64,000 nt of DNA from Crassaminicella thermophila (GCF_008152325.1 NZ_CP042243.1:2423026-2487025); one strand, 5' to 3'; positions 19,701 to 30,368 are shown, counted from the stretch's first letter. The notes: generated by a model not told the origin, from the letters alone. Made by a program: numbers and translations.

Positions 19701-20494
19701 ACATATTCTCTCGATTCTAAATATTCATTATATGCTTTCTCAATTACTTCACTAAAGGAACCTTTTTCAATCTCAATCTCTTCAATTTCCGTTAAAAAAG
19801 TAGTATGACGACAATGATCTGACCAATACGTATCGATTGCTCTTAGTTCTGTAATAGTTGGATTTCTTTTTTCTGTATCTTTGAAATACTTTTGACAAAA
19901 CTTTAAATCTTCAAAACCCATAGCAAATCCCATAGCTTCATGAAAAATTAAAAGTTCATCATCTTCTTTTTCAATAAATCCTTCTAATGATTCTACATCC
20001 TCTGGAATTTCCATCTTTATTTCTAAAATCTCTGGCTTTTCTAAAGCTGCTTCTCTTGAATCTACTGGATTTATGCAATAATTTTTTATACGAAGAAATT
20101 CATCGTCTGTAATTTCTCCTTCAAAAACAAAAACTTTCGCTGATAAAATACTTGGTTTTTCTCCTTGTGTAAATATTTGAACACATTGTTCTGCCGAATC
20201 TGCTCTTTGGTCATATTGCCCTGGAAGATACTCCATAGCAAATACTCTGTCCTTTTCATTATATTCAAAAGTTTCATCATATACATTATCTACATTTGGC
20301 TCAGAAAAAATAGTATGCTTTGCTTTCTCATATATATCTTCTGATATGCCTGAAACATCATAACGATTTATAACTCTTATTCCCTTTAATCCCTCTACCC
20401 CTAAATTTTCTACCAAATCATTGTATAAATGCTTAGCTTCTATATCAAAACCAGGTTTTTTTTCAACAAATATTCTTCGAACTTCCTTAGCCAT
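16721..20494 (-). CDS. purL: Phosphoribosylformylglycinamidine synthase, fused large form (PurL with glutaminase domain)
   Basis: The 1257-residue protein makes FGAM from FGAR, glutamine and ATP in de novo purine synthesis. It is the single-chain form: synthetase domains first (DTYWSDHCRHTTFLTEI, FKNETHNHPTEIEPFGGAATC, ETGRDGCGGAT-like KTGRDGCGGATGSS, FNDFGAGGV-like CNDFGAGGVSVAIGEL), then a class I glutaminase domain after about residue 985 (PGTNCEYDTAKAF, LGICNGFQALIKLGLVP with nucleophile Cys, AVSHGEGRF). Length fits the clostridial 1240-1260 residue form, which works without separate PurS and PurQ. AAGGTGG precedes the ATG. It is divergent from a LysR gene and shares a short control region with it. 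Confidence 0.97.
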   Translation of the reverse strand: MAKEVRRIFVEKKPGFDIEAKHLYNDLVENLGVEGLKGIRVINRYDVSGISEDIYEKAKHTIFSEPNVDNVYDETFEYNEKDRVFAMEYLPGQYDQRADSAEQCVQIFTQGEKPSILSAKVFVFEGEITDDEFLRIKNYCINPVDSREAALEKPEILEIKMEIPEDVESLEGFIEKEDDELLIFHEAMGFAMGFEDLKFCQKYFKDTEKRNPTITELRAIDTYWSDHCRHTTFLTEIEEIEIEKGSFSEVIEKAYNEYLESREYVYSDKKKDISLMDIAVIGMKELRKRGKLEDLDVSEEINACSIIVNVDVDGHDEEWLVMFKNETHNHPTEIEPFGGAATCLGGAIRDPLSGRSYVYQAMRVTGSADPRTKIEDTLYGKLPQRKITVDAASGYSSYGNQIGLATGQVAEIYDEDFVAKRMEIGAVIAAAPKENVVRVKPAEGDVILLVGGKTGRDGCGGATGSSKEHTEESILTCGAEVQKGNPPTERKIQRLFRNPAVSKMIKKCNDFGAGGVSVAIGELADSLEIDLDKVPKKYEGLDGTELAISESQERMAVVIDKENVDDFIKFAHEENVEATVVARVTNDNRLKMKWRGETILDISREFLDTNGVKQKTKVSVKAPNKLENYFEKLSEGLNEVDDLKKAWITNLKDLNVASQKGLIERFDSTIGAATVLMPLGGKYQLTPAEGMVAKIPLLKGETKTGTIMTYGYNPKIGKWSPFHGALYAVLEAITKVVATGGNYKNIRLTLQEYFEKLGDDPVKWGKPFSALLGAYYIQKKLGIPAIGGKDSMSGTFKDLNVPPTLVAFAVDTVDVTKVISPEFKKIGSKVVLVPLSRDKNELPDFGKLDRNFSTITNLIKNGKVLSAQSVRIGGIAAAISKMSFGNKIGIVFEEQMEVNKLFYPEYGSILLEIDESEDIENILQGIEYKVLGRTQEKEVITLNGIEICIHDALVAWEEPLEKVFPTKENVEGIPKTIWYETGVTKKSSTKIAKPRIFIPVFPGTNCEYDTAKAFEKAGGVVKTQIFKNLTPKDIEQSLENMVKNINNSQIIVIPGGFSAGDEPDGSGKFIATIFRNPRVMESVMNMLKQRDGLMLGICNGFQALIKLGLVPYGEIRDLDENCPTLTFNKIGRHVSCIVRTKVVSNLSPWLRNVKVGDVHTIAVSHGEGRFIANKEEMERMIQNGQIATQYVDLNGNPSYDPYYNPNGSFDAVEGITSPDGRIFGKMAHTERMGENIAINVPGNKDQKIFEAGVNYFR

Positions 20495-20544
20495 TCTATC
20501 GCCACCTTATCTAAATATTTTTAACCTCCGCACAAAATAATTAT

Positions 20545-20561
20545 TTACAATTTGATTGTAA
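20545..20561. promoter_or_regulatory. 17-base palindrome between purL and the LysR gene
   Basis: TTACAAT-TTG-ATTGTAA is a perfect inverted repeat in the 128-base divergent intergenic region. LysR-type regulators often bind such dyads beside their own gene, so this is a candidate operator for the LysR protein, purL, or both. Confidence 0.5.
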
Positions 20562-20622
20562 CATAATAAAATTAATAAATAAAATTAATACTATTAATAA
20601 TATATATTAGGAGTGCTTATAA

Positions 20623-21525
20623 ATGAATGTCAATTTTGAATTATACAAAGTATTTTATTATGTTGGAAAATATCTAAGTTTTTCTCAAGCTGCCAACAAA
20701 CTTTATATTTCCCAATCTGCTGTTAGTCAATCAATAAAACTATTAGAAGAAAAATTAAACAGCAAGCTTTTCTATCGGCATACAAAAAAAGTGAAGTTAA
20801 CACCTGAAGGACAACTATTATACAAGCATATTGAACAAGCATTTAATTTTATTCAATCAGGAGAAAGAAGTATTCAGCAAATTCATTCTTTAAAGCAAGG
20901 CGAAGTAAGAATTGGTGCAAGTGATACCATCTGTAAATATTATCTCCTCCCTTTCTTCAAAAAATTTCATGAGATGTATCCAGACATAAAAATTCATGTA
21001 ACCAACAGACCTTCTCCTGTTTGTGCTGAGCTGCTAAAAAAAGGAAGCGTTGATATAAGTGTAATAAATCTTCCTTATAAAATGGTTTATAAAAATATGA
21101 CATTTCATGAAATAAAAAAAATACAGGATGTATTTATTGCAGGAAAAAAATTTTTACATTTAAAAAACAAAGTTCTCCACCTAAAAGACCTTGAGCAATA
21201 TCCTTTACTAAGCCTTCAAAAAAATTCAACTACTAGAAATTTTCTTGACGCCTTTATGAGAGAGCATAATGTAGATATCGCCCCTGAGTTTGAATTAGGA
21301 AGCATTGATTTGTTGATAGAACTAACAAAAATTGGGCTTGGTATTTCTTTTGTTATGTTAGATGCCATTCAAGAATCAGTAGAAAAAGAAGAAGTTTTTA
21401 TACTAAATATAAAAGAAAAAGCTCCTAAAAGAAGCATAGGCGTTCTTATAAATAAAAAAATTCCTGTGCCTATTGCTGCACAGAAATTTATAGATCTATT
21501 ACAAATAAAAAATCGGGTCAATTGA
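20623..21525 (+). CDS. LysR-family transcriptional regulator
   Basis: The 300-residue protein has the N-terminal winged helix of LysR proteins (SFSQAANKLYISQSAVSQS, KLFYRHTKKVKLTPEG) and a substrate-binding effector domain from about residue 90. AGGAG lies 10 bases before the ATG. It is divergent from purL and convergent with the aldehyde dehydrogenase gene; the stop codon lies inside the shared terminator. Its effector and targets are unknown; purL is the only neighbour that shares a control region with it. Confidence 0.92.
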   Translation: MNVNFELYKVFYYVGKYLSFSQAANKLYISQSAVSQSIKLLEEKLNSKLFYRHTKKVKLTPEGQLLYKHIEQAFNFIQSGERSIQQIHSLKQGEVRIGASDTICKYYLLPFFKKFHEMYPDIKIHVTNRPSPVCAELLKKGSVDISVINLPYKMVYKNMTFHEIKKIQDVFIAGKKFLHLKNKVLHLKDLEQYPLLSLQKNSTTRNFLDAFMREHNVDIAPEFELGSIDLLIELTKIGLGISFVMLDAIQESVEKEEVFILNIKEKAPKRSIGVLINKKIPVPIAAQKFIDLLQIKNRVN

Positions 21526-21536
21526 CCCGATTTTTT
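21507..21536. terminator. Bidirectional terminator between lysR and aldehyde dehydrogenase genes
   Basis: AAAAAATCGGGTCAA is followed at once by its reverse complement, a perfect 30-base palindrome with A and T runs on both sides. It serves both convergent genes and contains the lysR stop codon. Confidence 0.93.
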
Positions 21537-21537
21537 A

Positions 21538-22902
21538 TTAAGCCCATATTTCTTCATCAGTAGGTGCTACACGATCAGCCATGTAGTGACCAATTCTTGA
21601 AATATTTATCATGTGCTTGTAAGTAAAGTTTTCTGAAATACTGTTATTTCCCCAAGAACCGCATCCTAATGTAGTTGTAGGTGCAAATCCATTGAAGAAG
21701 CTTCCACCTGCAGTAGTAGATGATGGTTGATTTACAACTAATCTACTTACTGTTAGGTTTTCTCCTGCATAATCAATATGTTCATTGTTATTTGAGTGAA
21801 TTGCAGCACTATGTCCTGCCCCTTCAAGGCTTAGGTTAGTTTGTGCAATTCTTACACCTTCTTCAAAAGTTTTATATCTGAATGTAGCCATTACTGGGCA
21901 CATTTTTTCTTTGCAAAGTACATCCTCAACACCAATTCCATCAGCTTCGATAAGGATTACTTTTGTATCTGCAGGAATCTCAACACCAGCAATTTCTGCA
22001 ACTTTTTGTGGTGATTGTCCTACTACATCTTTATTTAATGCACCATTTATAAACATTGCATTTCTGAATTTTTCTTTTTCTTCTTTATCGCTTACATAGT
22101 ATGCTCCATTTTTCTTGAATGCTTCGATTACTTTATCATAATCATCTTCATGTGCAATAACAGTTTGCTCTCCAGAACAGATGATACCATTATCAAATGT
22201 TCTTCCTGCAATTATTTTTTGTGCAGCATCATCAAAATCTACATCTCTATCTATAATAACTTGTACGTTTCCTGCACCAACGCCATAAGCTGGTTTTCCA
22301 CTGCTGTATGCAGCTTTTACCATACCCATTCCACCTGTTGCAACAACTACATCAACAGCAGCCATTAATAGATTTGTTTTTTCAATAGATGGCTCTTCAA
22401 TAATTTGAATTAAATTTTCAGGAGCATTATGTTTTTTAATCGCTTCATTGATTAATTTTACAGTATATGTACTACATTGTTTTGCTCTTGGGTGAGGAGC
22501 AATTACAATTGAGTTTCTTCCCTTTAATGCAAACATTGCATTACACATAGGTGTAACAATTGGGTTTGTAGTAGGAGTAACAGATCCAACAACTCCCATT
22601 GGTTTTGCAATTTCAACAATTCCTGTTTCTGCATCTCTATTGATAATTCCAACAGATTTCTTTCCTTTTAAACTATTCCAAATTGTTTTTGATTTTCCTT
22701 TGTTCTTTAATACTTTGTGCTCATAAACACCCATACCAGTTTCTTCTACTGCCATTTTTGCAAGTTCTTCTGCATTATCATAAACTACTTTAGCAATTTC
22801 CTTTACGATTGCATCTACTTGCTCTTGTGTAAAGTTTTCAAATTCTTTTTGTGCAATTCTTGATTTCTCAATTAGAGAATCAATATATGCTTTTGCTTCC
22901 AT
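21538..22902 (-). CDS. CoA-acylating aldehyde dehydrogenase (EutE/SucD type)
   Basis: The 454-residue enzyme interconverts an aldehyde and its acyl-CoA with NAD(P). Catalytic Cys242 is in TFDNGIICSGEQ, and GIVEIAKPMGVVGSVTPTTNP and GVGAGNVQVIIDRD are typical of this branch. The C-terminal TLGCGSWGNNSISENF fits EutE and clostridial succinate-semialdehyde dehydrogenase. No alcohol dehydrogenase domain is attached, so it is not AdhE. It is a single-gene unit; acetaldehyde or succinate semialdehyde are the likely substrates. Confidence 0.92.
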   Translation of the reverse strand: MEAKAYIDSLIEKSRIAQKEFENFTQEQVDAIVKEIAKVVYDNAEELAKMAVEETGMGVYEHKVLKNKGKSKTIWNSLKGKKSVGIINRDAETGIVEIAKPMGVVGSVTPTTNPIVTPMCNAMFALKGRNSIVIAPHPRAKQCSTYTVKLINEAIKKHNAPENLIQIIEEPSIEKTNLLMAAVDVVVATGGMGMVKAAYSSGKPAYGVGAGNVQVIIDRDVDFDDAAQKIIAGRTFDNGIICSGEQTVIAHEDDYDKVIEAFKKNGAYYVSDKEEKEKFRNAMFINGALNKDVVGQSPQKVAEIAGVEIPADTKVILIEADGIGVEDVLCKEKMCPVMATFRYKTFEEGVRIAQTNLSLEGAGHSAAIHSNNNEHIDYAGENLTVSRLVVNQPSSTTAGGSFFNGFAPTTTLGCGSWGNNSISENFTYKHMINISRIGHYMADRVAPTDEEIWA

Positions 22903-23294
22903 CCTTCATCCCTCCACAATTGTTAATATTTTAACATCAACATTGTAACATATTTTGGCTATAATTTCATTAAAAATCCTTATTTTTTTCTAAAAGATTC
23001 TGAATAGGTTTTTTTGTTTGTCTTTTTTTGAATAACCATATATGCATTCTTGCTTTTTTTTTAAAATTCTCTCATCCTTTTGCAAACGTTTCACCATCTA
23101 TACAAAAGTATTATTTTTTATATGTATAGAACGTTACTTATTAATTCATAAATGGAAATTGACTGAATATTTTTATTTTAACTCCTTATTATAAACAAAC
23201 AACATTAATGAACGCATCTTTATTTTTCTTCTTGAAGTTGTCTATCTATATTCTCTAATCGTAAAAATAAATAAGAATATTAATTTTCTACAGT
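22903..23294. other. AT-rich intergenic region, no gene seen
   Basis: This 390-base stretch lies between the aldehyde dehydrogenase start and the first sigma-K-like promoter. It must hold the promoter of the dehydrogenase on the minus strand, but I could not fix one. No open frame with a ribosome binding site and no strong hairpin was seen. Confidence 0.5.
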
Positions 23295-23323
23295 AACACC
23301 TGTCCTATGTTCTGCATACTTTA
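23295..23323 (+). promoter_or_regulatory. Sigma-K-like promoter, first of three
   Basis: AACA (23295-23298), 16 bases, then CATACTTTA (23315-23323). This fits the mother-cell sigma-K consensus (mACm, 16-17 bases, CATAnnnTA). Confidence 0.75.
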
Positions 23324-23399
23324 TATTAAGAAGATATTAAAAATCCTTATTATGTTGTCCCACATATGTTTACATAAACTAAGAAAGGAGGGCTGATAA

Positions 23400-23513
23400 A
23401 TGGCTGATAAACTATGTGGTGGTATCTTTGGCAACTGTGATGACAGTTTACTATTTTTCTTCTTATTATTGGTAGTATTATTCTGCTACCCATACTTCTA
23501 TGGTAGATGCTAA
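23400..23513 (+). CDS. Small hydrophobic cysteine-containing protein, probable spore protein (copy 1 of 3)
   Basis: A 37-residue product beginning MADKLCGGIFGNCDDS, then the hydrophobic SLLFFFLLLVVLFC, ending YGRC. AAAGGAGGG lies 8 bases before the ATG. Copies 2 and 3 share the plan: short Cys/Gly-rich head, D(D/S)(S/N)LLFFFLLL core, and a terminal GR(Y/C). This composition resembles the YjcZ-like small spore proteins of Bacilli, but I cannot confirm homology. Its own sigma-K-like promoter and terminator make it a separate late-sporulation unit. Confidence 0.8.
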   Translation: MADKLCGGIFGNCDDSLLFFFLLLVVLFCYPYFYGRC

Positions 23514-23520
23514 AACAAAA

Positions 23521-23551
23521 AGAATTGGGAATTAATCCCAATTCTTTTTTT
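23521..23551 (+). terminator. Terminator after small spore gene 1
   Basis: AGAATTGGGA-ATTAA-TCCCAATTCT followed by a T run, 8 bases after the stop codon. Confidence 0.9.
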
Positions 23552-23564
23552 ACATAATCCATGT

Positions 23565-23593
23565 AACACATATCTAAAATTTAGCATATCTTA
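23565..23593 (+). promoter_or_regulatory. Sigma-K-like promoter, second of three
   Basis: AACA (23565-23568), 16 bases, then CATATCTTA (23585-23593); same spacing and same flanking GTAACA and GCATA as the other two. Confidence 0.77.
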
Positions 23594-23640
23594 TACTAAG
23601 AGGAGGACAAGAATAATCATTTTCAAAGGAGGTGAAATAA

Positions 23641-23736
23641 ATGGCTAATTATGGATGTGGTTGTGATAGCAGTTTACTATTTTTCTTCCTATTGCTTATA
23701 ATCTTATTCTGCGGTGGATGCTATGGAAGATACTAA
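23641..23736 (+). CDS. Small hydrophobic cysteine-containing protein, probable spore protein (copy 2 of 3)
   Basis: A 31-residue product: MANYGCGCDSS, then LLFFFLLLIILFC, then GGCYGRY. It is the shortest copy, with four cysteines. AAAGGAGG lies 8 bases before the ATG. The head has two Cys close together (CGC), unlike copy 1. Likely packed in the spore coat or a mother-cell membrane, given the promoter; function unknown. Confidence 0.8.
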   Translation: MANYGCGCDSSLLFFFLLLIILFCGGCYGRY

Positions 23737-23743
23737 GTTTAAT

Positions 23744-23773
23744 AAGAATTGGGGATTTTAGCCCAATTCTTTC
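23744..23773 (+). terminator. Terminator after small spore gene 2
   Basis: AAGAATTGGG pairs with CCCAATTCTT around an 8-base loop. The stem sequence is nearly the same as that of the terminator after gene 1, which supports duplication of the whole unit. The T run is short. Confidence 0.75.
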
Positions 23774-23825
23774 TACATAAAATTTTTATACACAGACCAA
23801 ATAGAATCTTGGTCTTTTAATGTGT

Positions 23826-23854
23826 AACATAAATCATAAATTTTGCATACCTTA
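23826..23854 (+). promoter_or_regulatory. Sigma-K-like promoter, third of three
   Basis: AACA (23826-23829), 16 bases, then CATACCTTA (23846-23854). Confidence 0.75.
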
Positions 23855-23915
23855 TAATAATAAACAGAATAAATATTTAAATTATTTTTGTAAACTTATC
23901 AAAGGAGGGATTTTT

Positions 23916-24050
23916 ATGGCTGATAAACAATGTGGAGGTATTGGCAGCATTTTTGGTGGATGTGATGATAACTTATTGTTTTTCTTCTTACTATTGGTAA
24001 TACTATTTTGTTTCTGTGGAGGATTCGATAGCTTTTTCGGAAGATATTAA
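23916..24050 (+). CDS. Small hydrophobic cysteine-containing protein, probable spore protein (copy 3 of 3)
   Basis: A 44-residue product starting MADKQCGGIGSIFGGCDDN, then LLFFFLLLVILFCFCGGF and ending FFGRY. The frame is open 32 codons further up, but the AAAGGAGGG site fixes the ATG at 23916 and the sigma-K-like promoter lies inside that upstream extension. It is closest to copy 1 (MADK head), with a longer Gly-rich linker. Confidence 0.8.
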   Translation: MADKQCGGIGSIFGGCDDNLLFFFLLLVILFCFCGGFDSFFGRY

Positions 24051-24079
24051 TCTAAAAATGAATACGGATAATACTTAAA

Positions 24080-24117
24080 AATAGGTGTCTATGATTTTTC
24101 ATAGACACCTATTTTTT
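24080..24117. terminator. Bidirectional terminator between small spore gene 3 and guaA
   Basis: AAATAGGTGTCTATG pairs with CATAGACACCTATTT around TTTTT, with A and T runs on both sides. It serves the plus-strand spore unit and the minus-strand guaA. Confidence 0.9.
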
Positions 24118-24124
24118 ATAATAT

Positions 24125-25660
24125 CTACTCCCACTCAATAGTTGAAGGAGGTTTACTCGTTATATCATAAACTATTCTATTTACATTATCTACTTCATTT
24201 ACAATTCTATTAGATATCTTTTCTAATACATCATATGGAATTCTTGCCCAGTCACTAGTCATACCATCGCTACTTGTCACAGCTCTTATTGCTACTGCAT
24301 GAGAATAAGTTCTTTCATCTCCCATAACTCCAACACTTCTGATGTTTGGTAGAGCTGTGAAGTATTGCCATATTTGTCTATGAAGATTTGCCTTTCTTAT
24401 CTCCTCTCTCAAAATTGCATCCGATTCTCTAACAATATAGAGTTTTTCTTCTGTTATTTCTCCTAGAACCCTTATTGCAAGTCCTGGTCCTGGGAAAGGC
24501 TGTCTCCATACAATTTCTTCTGGAATTTGTAGTTCTTCTCCAACCTTTCGAACCTCATCTTTAAACAATTGTCTTAAAGGCTCAATTAAAGAAAATTGCA
24601 TATCTTCAGGTAAACCACCTACATTGTGATGACTCTTAATAACAGATGCTGTATCTGTTCCACTTTCAATTACATCTGGATATACAGTTCCTTGTACAAG
24701 ATAATCAATTTGTCCAAGTTTGGATGCTTCTTCTTCAAATACACGAATAAATTCTTCTCCGATAATTTTTCTTTTTGTCTCAGGATCTGTAACACCTTTT
24801 AATTTTTTTAAAAATCTCTCTTGTGCATTAACTCTAATTAAATTCATTTGGAATTTTTCTTTAAATATTTGTTCTACCTGATCCCCTTCATTTTTTCGAA
24901 GTAAGCCGTGATCTACAAAGATACAGGTTAATTGATCTCCAACAGCTTTATGAACCATAACTGCTGCAACAGATGAATCAACCCCTCCTGATAAAGCGCA
25001 AAGTACTTTTTTATTTCCTACTTTTTCTTTTATTTCTTTAATAGAGCTTTCCGTAAAGTTATGCATATTCCAATCTCCACTTACGCCACATACTTTATAT
25101 AGGAAGTTATGAATCATTTCTCTTCCTTTTTCAGAATGCTCTACTTCTGGATGGAATTGTACTGCATATAGTTTTCTCTCAGCATTTTTCATAGCTGCTA
25201 CTGGACAGCTATCAGTAATTGCTGTAATTTCAAAACCTAAAGGCGCTTTTTCTATAAAGTCCGTATGACTCATCCAGCACTTAGAATTATCAGGAATATC
25301 TACAAATATTCCTTCCCTATCTTTTATTTTTAATTCTACTCTTCCGTACTCTCTAGATTCAGCTCTTGATACTTTTCCACCAAATAGATGGGCCATTAAT
25401 TGTCCACCATAACAAATACCAAGTACTGGAATTCCTAGCTCAAATATTTCTTTATCAATAGTAGGAACATTTTCAGCATATACACTTGCTGGTCCTCCTG
25501 TAAAAATAATTCCCTTTGGATTTTTCTCTTTTATTTTCTCTATACTAGTTGTATAAGGAAGGACTTCACAATAAACATTTGCTTCTCTTACTCTTCTTGC
25601 AATTAACTGCTTGTATTGTCCCCCAAAATCTATAACAAGTACTAATTCATGACTATTCAT
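24125..25660 (-). CDS. guaA: GMP synthase (glutamine-hydrolysing)
   Basis: The 511-residue enzyme converts XMP to GMP. The N-terminal glutaminase has Cys83 in [16 protein letters not shown] and the [11 protein letters not shown]is/Glu pair. The ATP pyrophosphatase domain has the loop [14 protein letters not shown], and the C-terminal dimer domain ends KPPSTIEWE, the usual GuaA tail. AAAGGAGG precedes the ATG. It lies 11 bases after guaB in one operon under the guanine riboswitch. Confidence 0.98.
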   Translation of the reverse strand: MNSHELVLVIDFGGQYKQLIARRVREANVYCEVLPYTTSIEKIKEKNPKGIIFTGGPASVYAENVPTIDKEIFELGIPVLGICYGGQLMAHLFGGKVSRAESREYGRVELKIKDREGIFVDIPDNSKCWMSHTDFIEKAPLGFEITAITDSCPVAAMKNAERKLYAVQFHPEVEHSEKGREMIHNFLYKVCGVSGDWNMHNFTESSIKEIKEKVGNKKVLCALSGGVDSSVAAVMVHKAVGDQLTCIFVDHGLLRKNEGDQVEQIFKEKFQMNLIRVNAQERFLKKLKGVTDPETKRKIIGEEFIRVFEEEASKLGQIDYLVQGTVYPDVIESGTDTASVIKSHHNVGGLPEDMQFSLIEPLRQLFKDEVRKVGEELQIPEEIVWRQPFPGPGLAIRVLGEITEEKLYIVRESDAILREEIRKANLHRQIWQYFTALPNIRSVGVMGDERTYSHAVAIRAVTSSDGMTSDWARIPYDVLEKISNRIVNEVDNVNRIVYDITSKPPSTIEWE

Positions 25661-25671
25661 AGCTTCCTCCT

Positions 25672-27183
<1,512 letters not shown>

Positions 27184-27186
27184 TTA

Positions 27187-27232
27187 CAAAAAATCCATGT
27201 AATATTTCACGAGTGAAATTATTACATGGATT
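27187..27232 (-). terminator. Riboswitch-controlled terminator upstream of guaB
   Basis: AATCCATGTAATAATTTCAC pairs with GTGAAATATTACATGGATT, followed by TTTTT. The 5' arm AATAATTTCACTC is exactly complementary to GAGTGAAATTATT at the 3' side of aptamer stem P1, which gives the alternative antiterminator when guanine is absent. Confidence 0.9.
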
Positions 27233-27274
27233 GACTATAAATCTATTATGCTTTTATACCATATGAAATAATTT

Positions 27275-27345
27275 CACTCATAGTTAGATTATTTACGGTA
27301 ATCTTGTAGAAACATCTGAGCCATATTCCCAGACATATATGAGTG
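27275..27345 (-). promoter_or_regulatory. Guanine riboswitch aptamer of guaBA
   Basis: The minus strand reads CACTCATATA, a P2 hairpin GTCTGGG...CTCAGAT, TTTCTAC, a P3 loop ACCGTAAAT and AACTATGAGTG. The specificity base in AACTAT is C, indicating guanine. High guanine should stop guaBA transcription. Confidence 0.95.
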
Positions 27346-27370
27346 ATACACAATATCTATTTTTCTATAT

Positions 27371-27399
27371 AAAGTATCAAATATAACTTATTCTGTCAA
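27371..27399 (-). promoter_or_regulatory. Promoter of guaBA
   Basis: TTGACA (27394-27399) and TACTTT (27371-27376) on the minus strand, 17 bases apart, about 30 bases before the aptamer. Confidence 0.7.
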
Positions 27400-27582
27400 T
27401 ACAGATTATAACAATTTATCATATTCGGAATATTCTTAATGAATTTTGTAAAATTACTTGCTACTTTATTACAAATTTATAACTATAATACATGTCTTCT
27501 CTTTTATGTATTAAAAATCATTTTTTACATATTATATCTTTCATATAAAATTCAAATAATACTTCTAAAAAGGAGGATGCTT

Positions 27583-27789
27583 ATGGATACCGAAAAACAA
27601 TTAGATGCTCCAAACCTAAAAGTCTTAGAAGATCAACTAAGTTACGAATACATAATGAATAAAAAATTTAGTCAATATGCCCAGTACTGCACAGATCCAC
27701 AACTTAAAAATCTATGTCAGCAAGGCGCACAAAAACATAGTCAAAATTATCATGCTTTATTAAATTATTTAAATTCTTATCAATCTTAG
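27583..27789 (+). CDS. Small helical protein, probable spore-coat associated (CotF-like)
   Basis: A 68-residue protein beginning MDTEKQLDAPNLKVLEDQLS, mainly helical, with two Cys around QYCTDPQLKNLCQQ and a tail rich in His, Gln and Tyr. AAAGGAGG lies 6 bases before the ATG; the frame is open 48 codons upstream but without a site. It resembles the ferritin-like helices of CotF-family coat proteins and is 28 bases before a clear CotF gene. CATATTATA at 27528-27536 could be a sigma-K/E -10 element, but no matching -35 was found. Confidence 0.65.
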   Translation: MDTEKQLDAPNLKVLEDQLSYEYIMNKKFSQYAQYCTDPQLKNLCQQGAQKHSQNYHALLNYLNSYQS

Positions 27790-27817
27790 TTGTCTAAACG
27801 CAAGGAGGAATAATATT

Positions 27818-28096
27818 ATGGAATGTCAAGCAAGTTTTACAGAAAAAGAATTGCTAAATGACCTATTAATGTCTGAAAAACAAGTTTCTTCTGCTTATAC
27901 AACTAGCATAACAGAATCCTCTTGTACTCATTTAAGAAATCTGCTCATACAATGTGAACAAAATATATTATCAAATCAAGAAGCAATCTTTCAAGCTATG
28001 CGTCAAAGAGGATGGTATCAAGTAAAAAAAGCTCCTCTTCAAGATGTACAAAGTGCAAAGGATAAATATAATCAAATAAAAAATGAATTAAGATAA
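27818..28096 (+). CDS. CotF-family spore coat protein
   Basis: A 92-residue protein with the CotF core: EKELLNDLLMSEKQVSSAYT, then SCTHLRNLLIQCEQNI and AIFQAMRQRGWYQVKKA. CotF proteins are helical coat components made late in sporulation. AAGGAGG lies 11 bases before the ATG. It is the second gene of a two-gene unit that ends in a shared terminator with groL. Confidence 0.85.
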   Translation: MECQASFTEKELLNDLLMSEKQVSSAYTTSITESSCTHLRNLLIQCEQNILSNQEAIFQAMRQRGWYQVKKAPLQDVQSAKDKYNQIKNELR

Positions 28097-28130
28097 AAAG
28101 AGAGAATAGTTTATAACTATTCTCTCTTTT
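28097..28130. terminator. Bidirectional terminator between cotF-like gene and groL
   Basis: AAAAGAGAGAATAGTTA is followed directly by its reverse complement; A and T runs flank both sides. Confidence 0.9.
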
Positions 28131-28135
28131 ATTTA

Positions 28136-29785
<1,650 letters not shown>

Positions 29786-29806
29786 CTATGTAATATTTTG
29801 TTTTGA

Positions 29807-30091
29807 TTACTCAACGATTGCTAAAATATCACTTTGTCTTAAAATAGTATACTCTACACCATCATATTTCACTTCTGTTCCTGCATATTTTGAGAAAATT
29901 ACTTTATCTCCTACCGCTACTTCCATTTTTACTTCTTTTCCGTCTACCATTCCACCTGGTCCTACTGCTACAACTTCAGCCATTTGTGGTTGTTCCTTTG
30001 CTTGTGTTGGAAGTACAATACCACTTTTTGTTTTTTCTTCTGCTTCAAGCTTCTTAATCACTACTCTGTCACCTAATGGTTTAATATTCAT
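29807..30091 (-). CDS. groS: Co-chaperonin GroES
   Basis: The 94-residue cap protein begins [19 protein letters not shown] and has the mobile loop [11 protein letters not shown]. The frame is open 20 codons further up into the CIRCE region; AAGGAGGGGT before the ATG at 30089-30091 fixes the start. Confidence 0.98.
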   Translation of the reverse strand: MNIKPLGDRVVIKKLEAEEKTKSGIVLPTQAKEQPQMAEVVAVGPGGMVDGKEVKMEVAVGDKVIFSKYAGTEVKYDGVEYTILRQSDILAIVE

Positions 30092-30140
30092 TAGAACCCC
30101 TCCTTGATATATATTTAAATTTTTAAATGTTGTCACATTA

Positions 30141-30167
30141 TTAGCACTCACTTTGGTTGAGTGCTAA
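30141..30167 (-). promoter_or_regulatory. CIRCE operator of groESL
   Basis: TTAGCACTC-N9-GAGTGCTAA is a perfect match to the HrcA repressor site. A TATAAT on the minus strand at 30167-30172 abuts it, so HrcA binding would cover the start of transcription. Confidence 0.97.
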
Positions 30168-30319
30168 TTATAATTTATTATATCTATTTCTATTAATCAA
30201 ACCCGATTTTACTACGTTTTTGACTCACATTCCTTATTTTATTCAATTATCCATATTTTTATTCCAAAATCTATCTATTGCTATTTTTTTCTTTGTTTTA
30301 TTCCAAAAATGTCTCTAAT

Positions 30320-30350
30320 AAATAAATGGGTGGTACATAACCCCCCATTT
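30320..30350 (-). terminator. Terminator after the nucleoside operon
   Basis: AAATGGGGGG pairs with CCACCCATTT on the minus strand with one mismatch, followed by ATTTATT. It lies 19 bases after the phosphorylase stop codon. Confidence 0.65.
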
Positions 30351-30368
30351 ATCTAAACTTTTTATTCA

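Noticed and set aside
21538..22902. AdhE bifunctional alcohol/aldehyde dehydrogenase
   Set aside because: The protein stops at 454 residues and lacks the iron-dependent alcohol dehydrogenase domain.
23085..23105. cre site near the aldehyde dehydrogenase gene (GCAAACGTTTCACC)
   Set aside because: One base is missing between the TG and CG elements, so it does not fit the cre consensus.
27528..27549. Sigma-K or sigma-E promoter of the CotF unit
   Set aside because: CATATTATA and CATATAAAA occur, but no -35 element lies at the right distance, unlike the three promoters near 23.3-23.9 kb.
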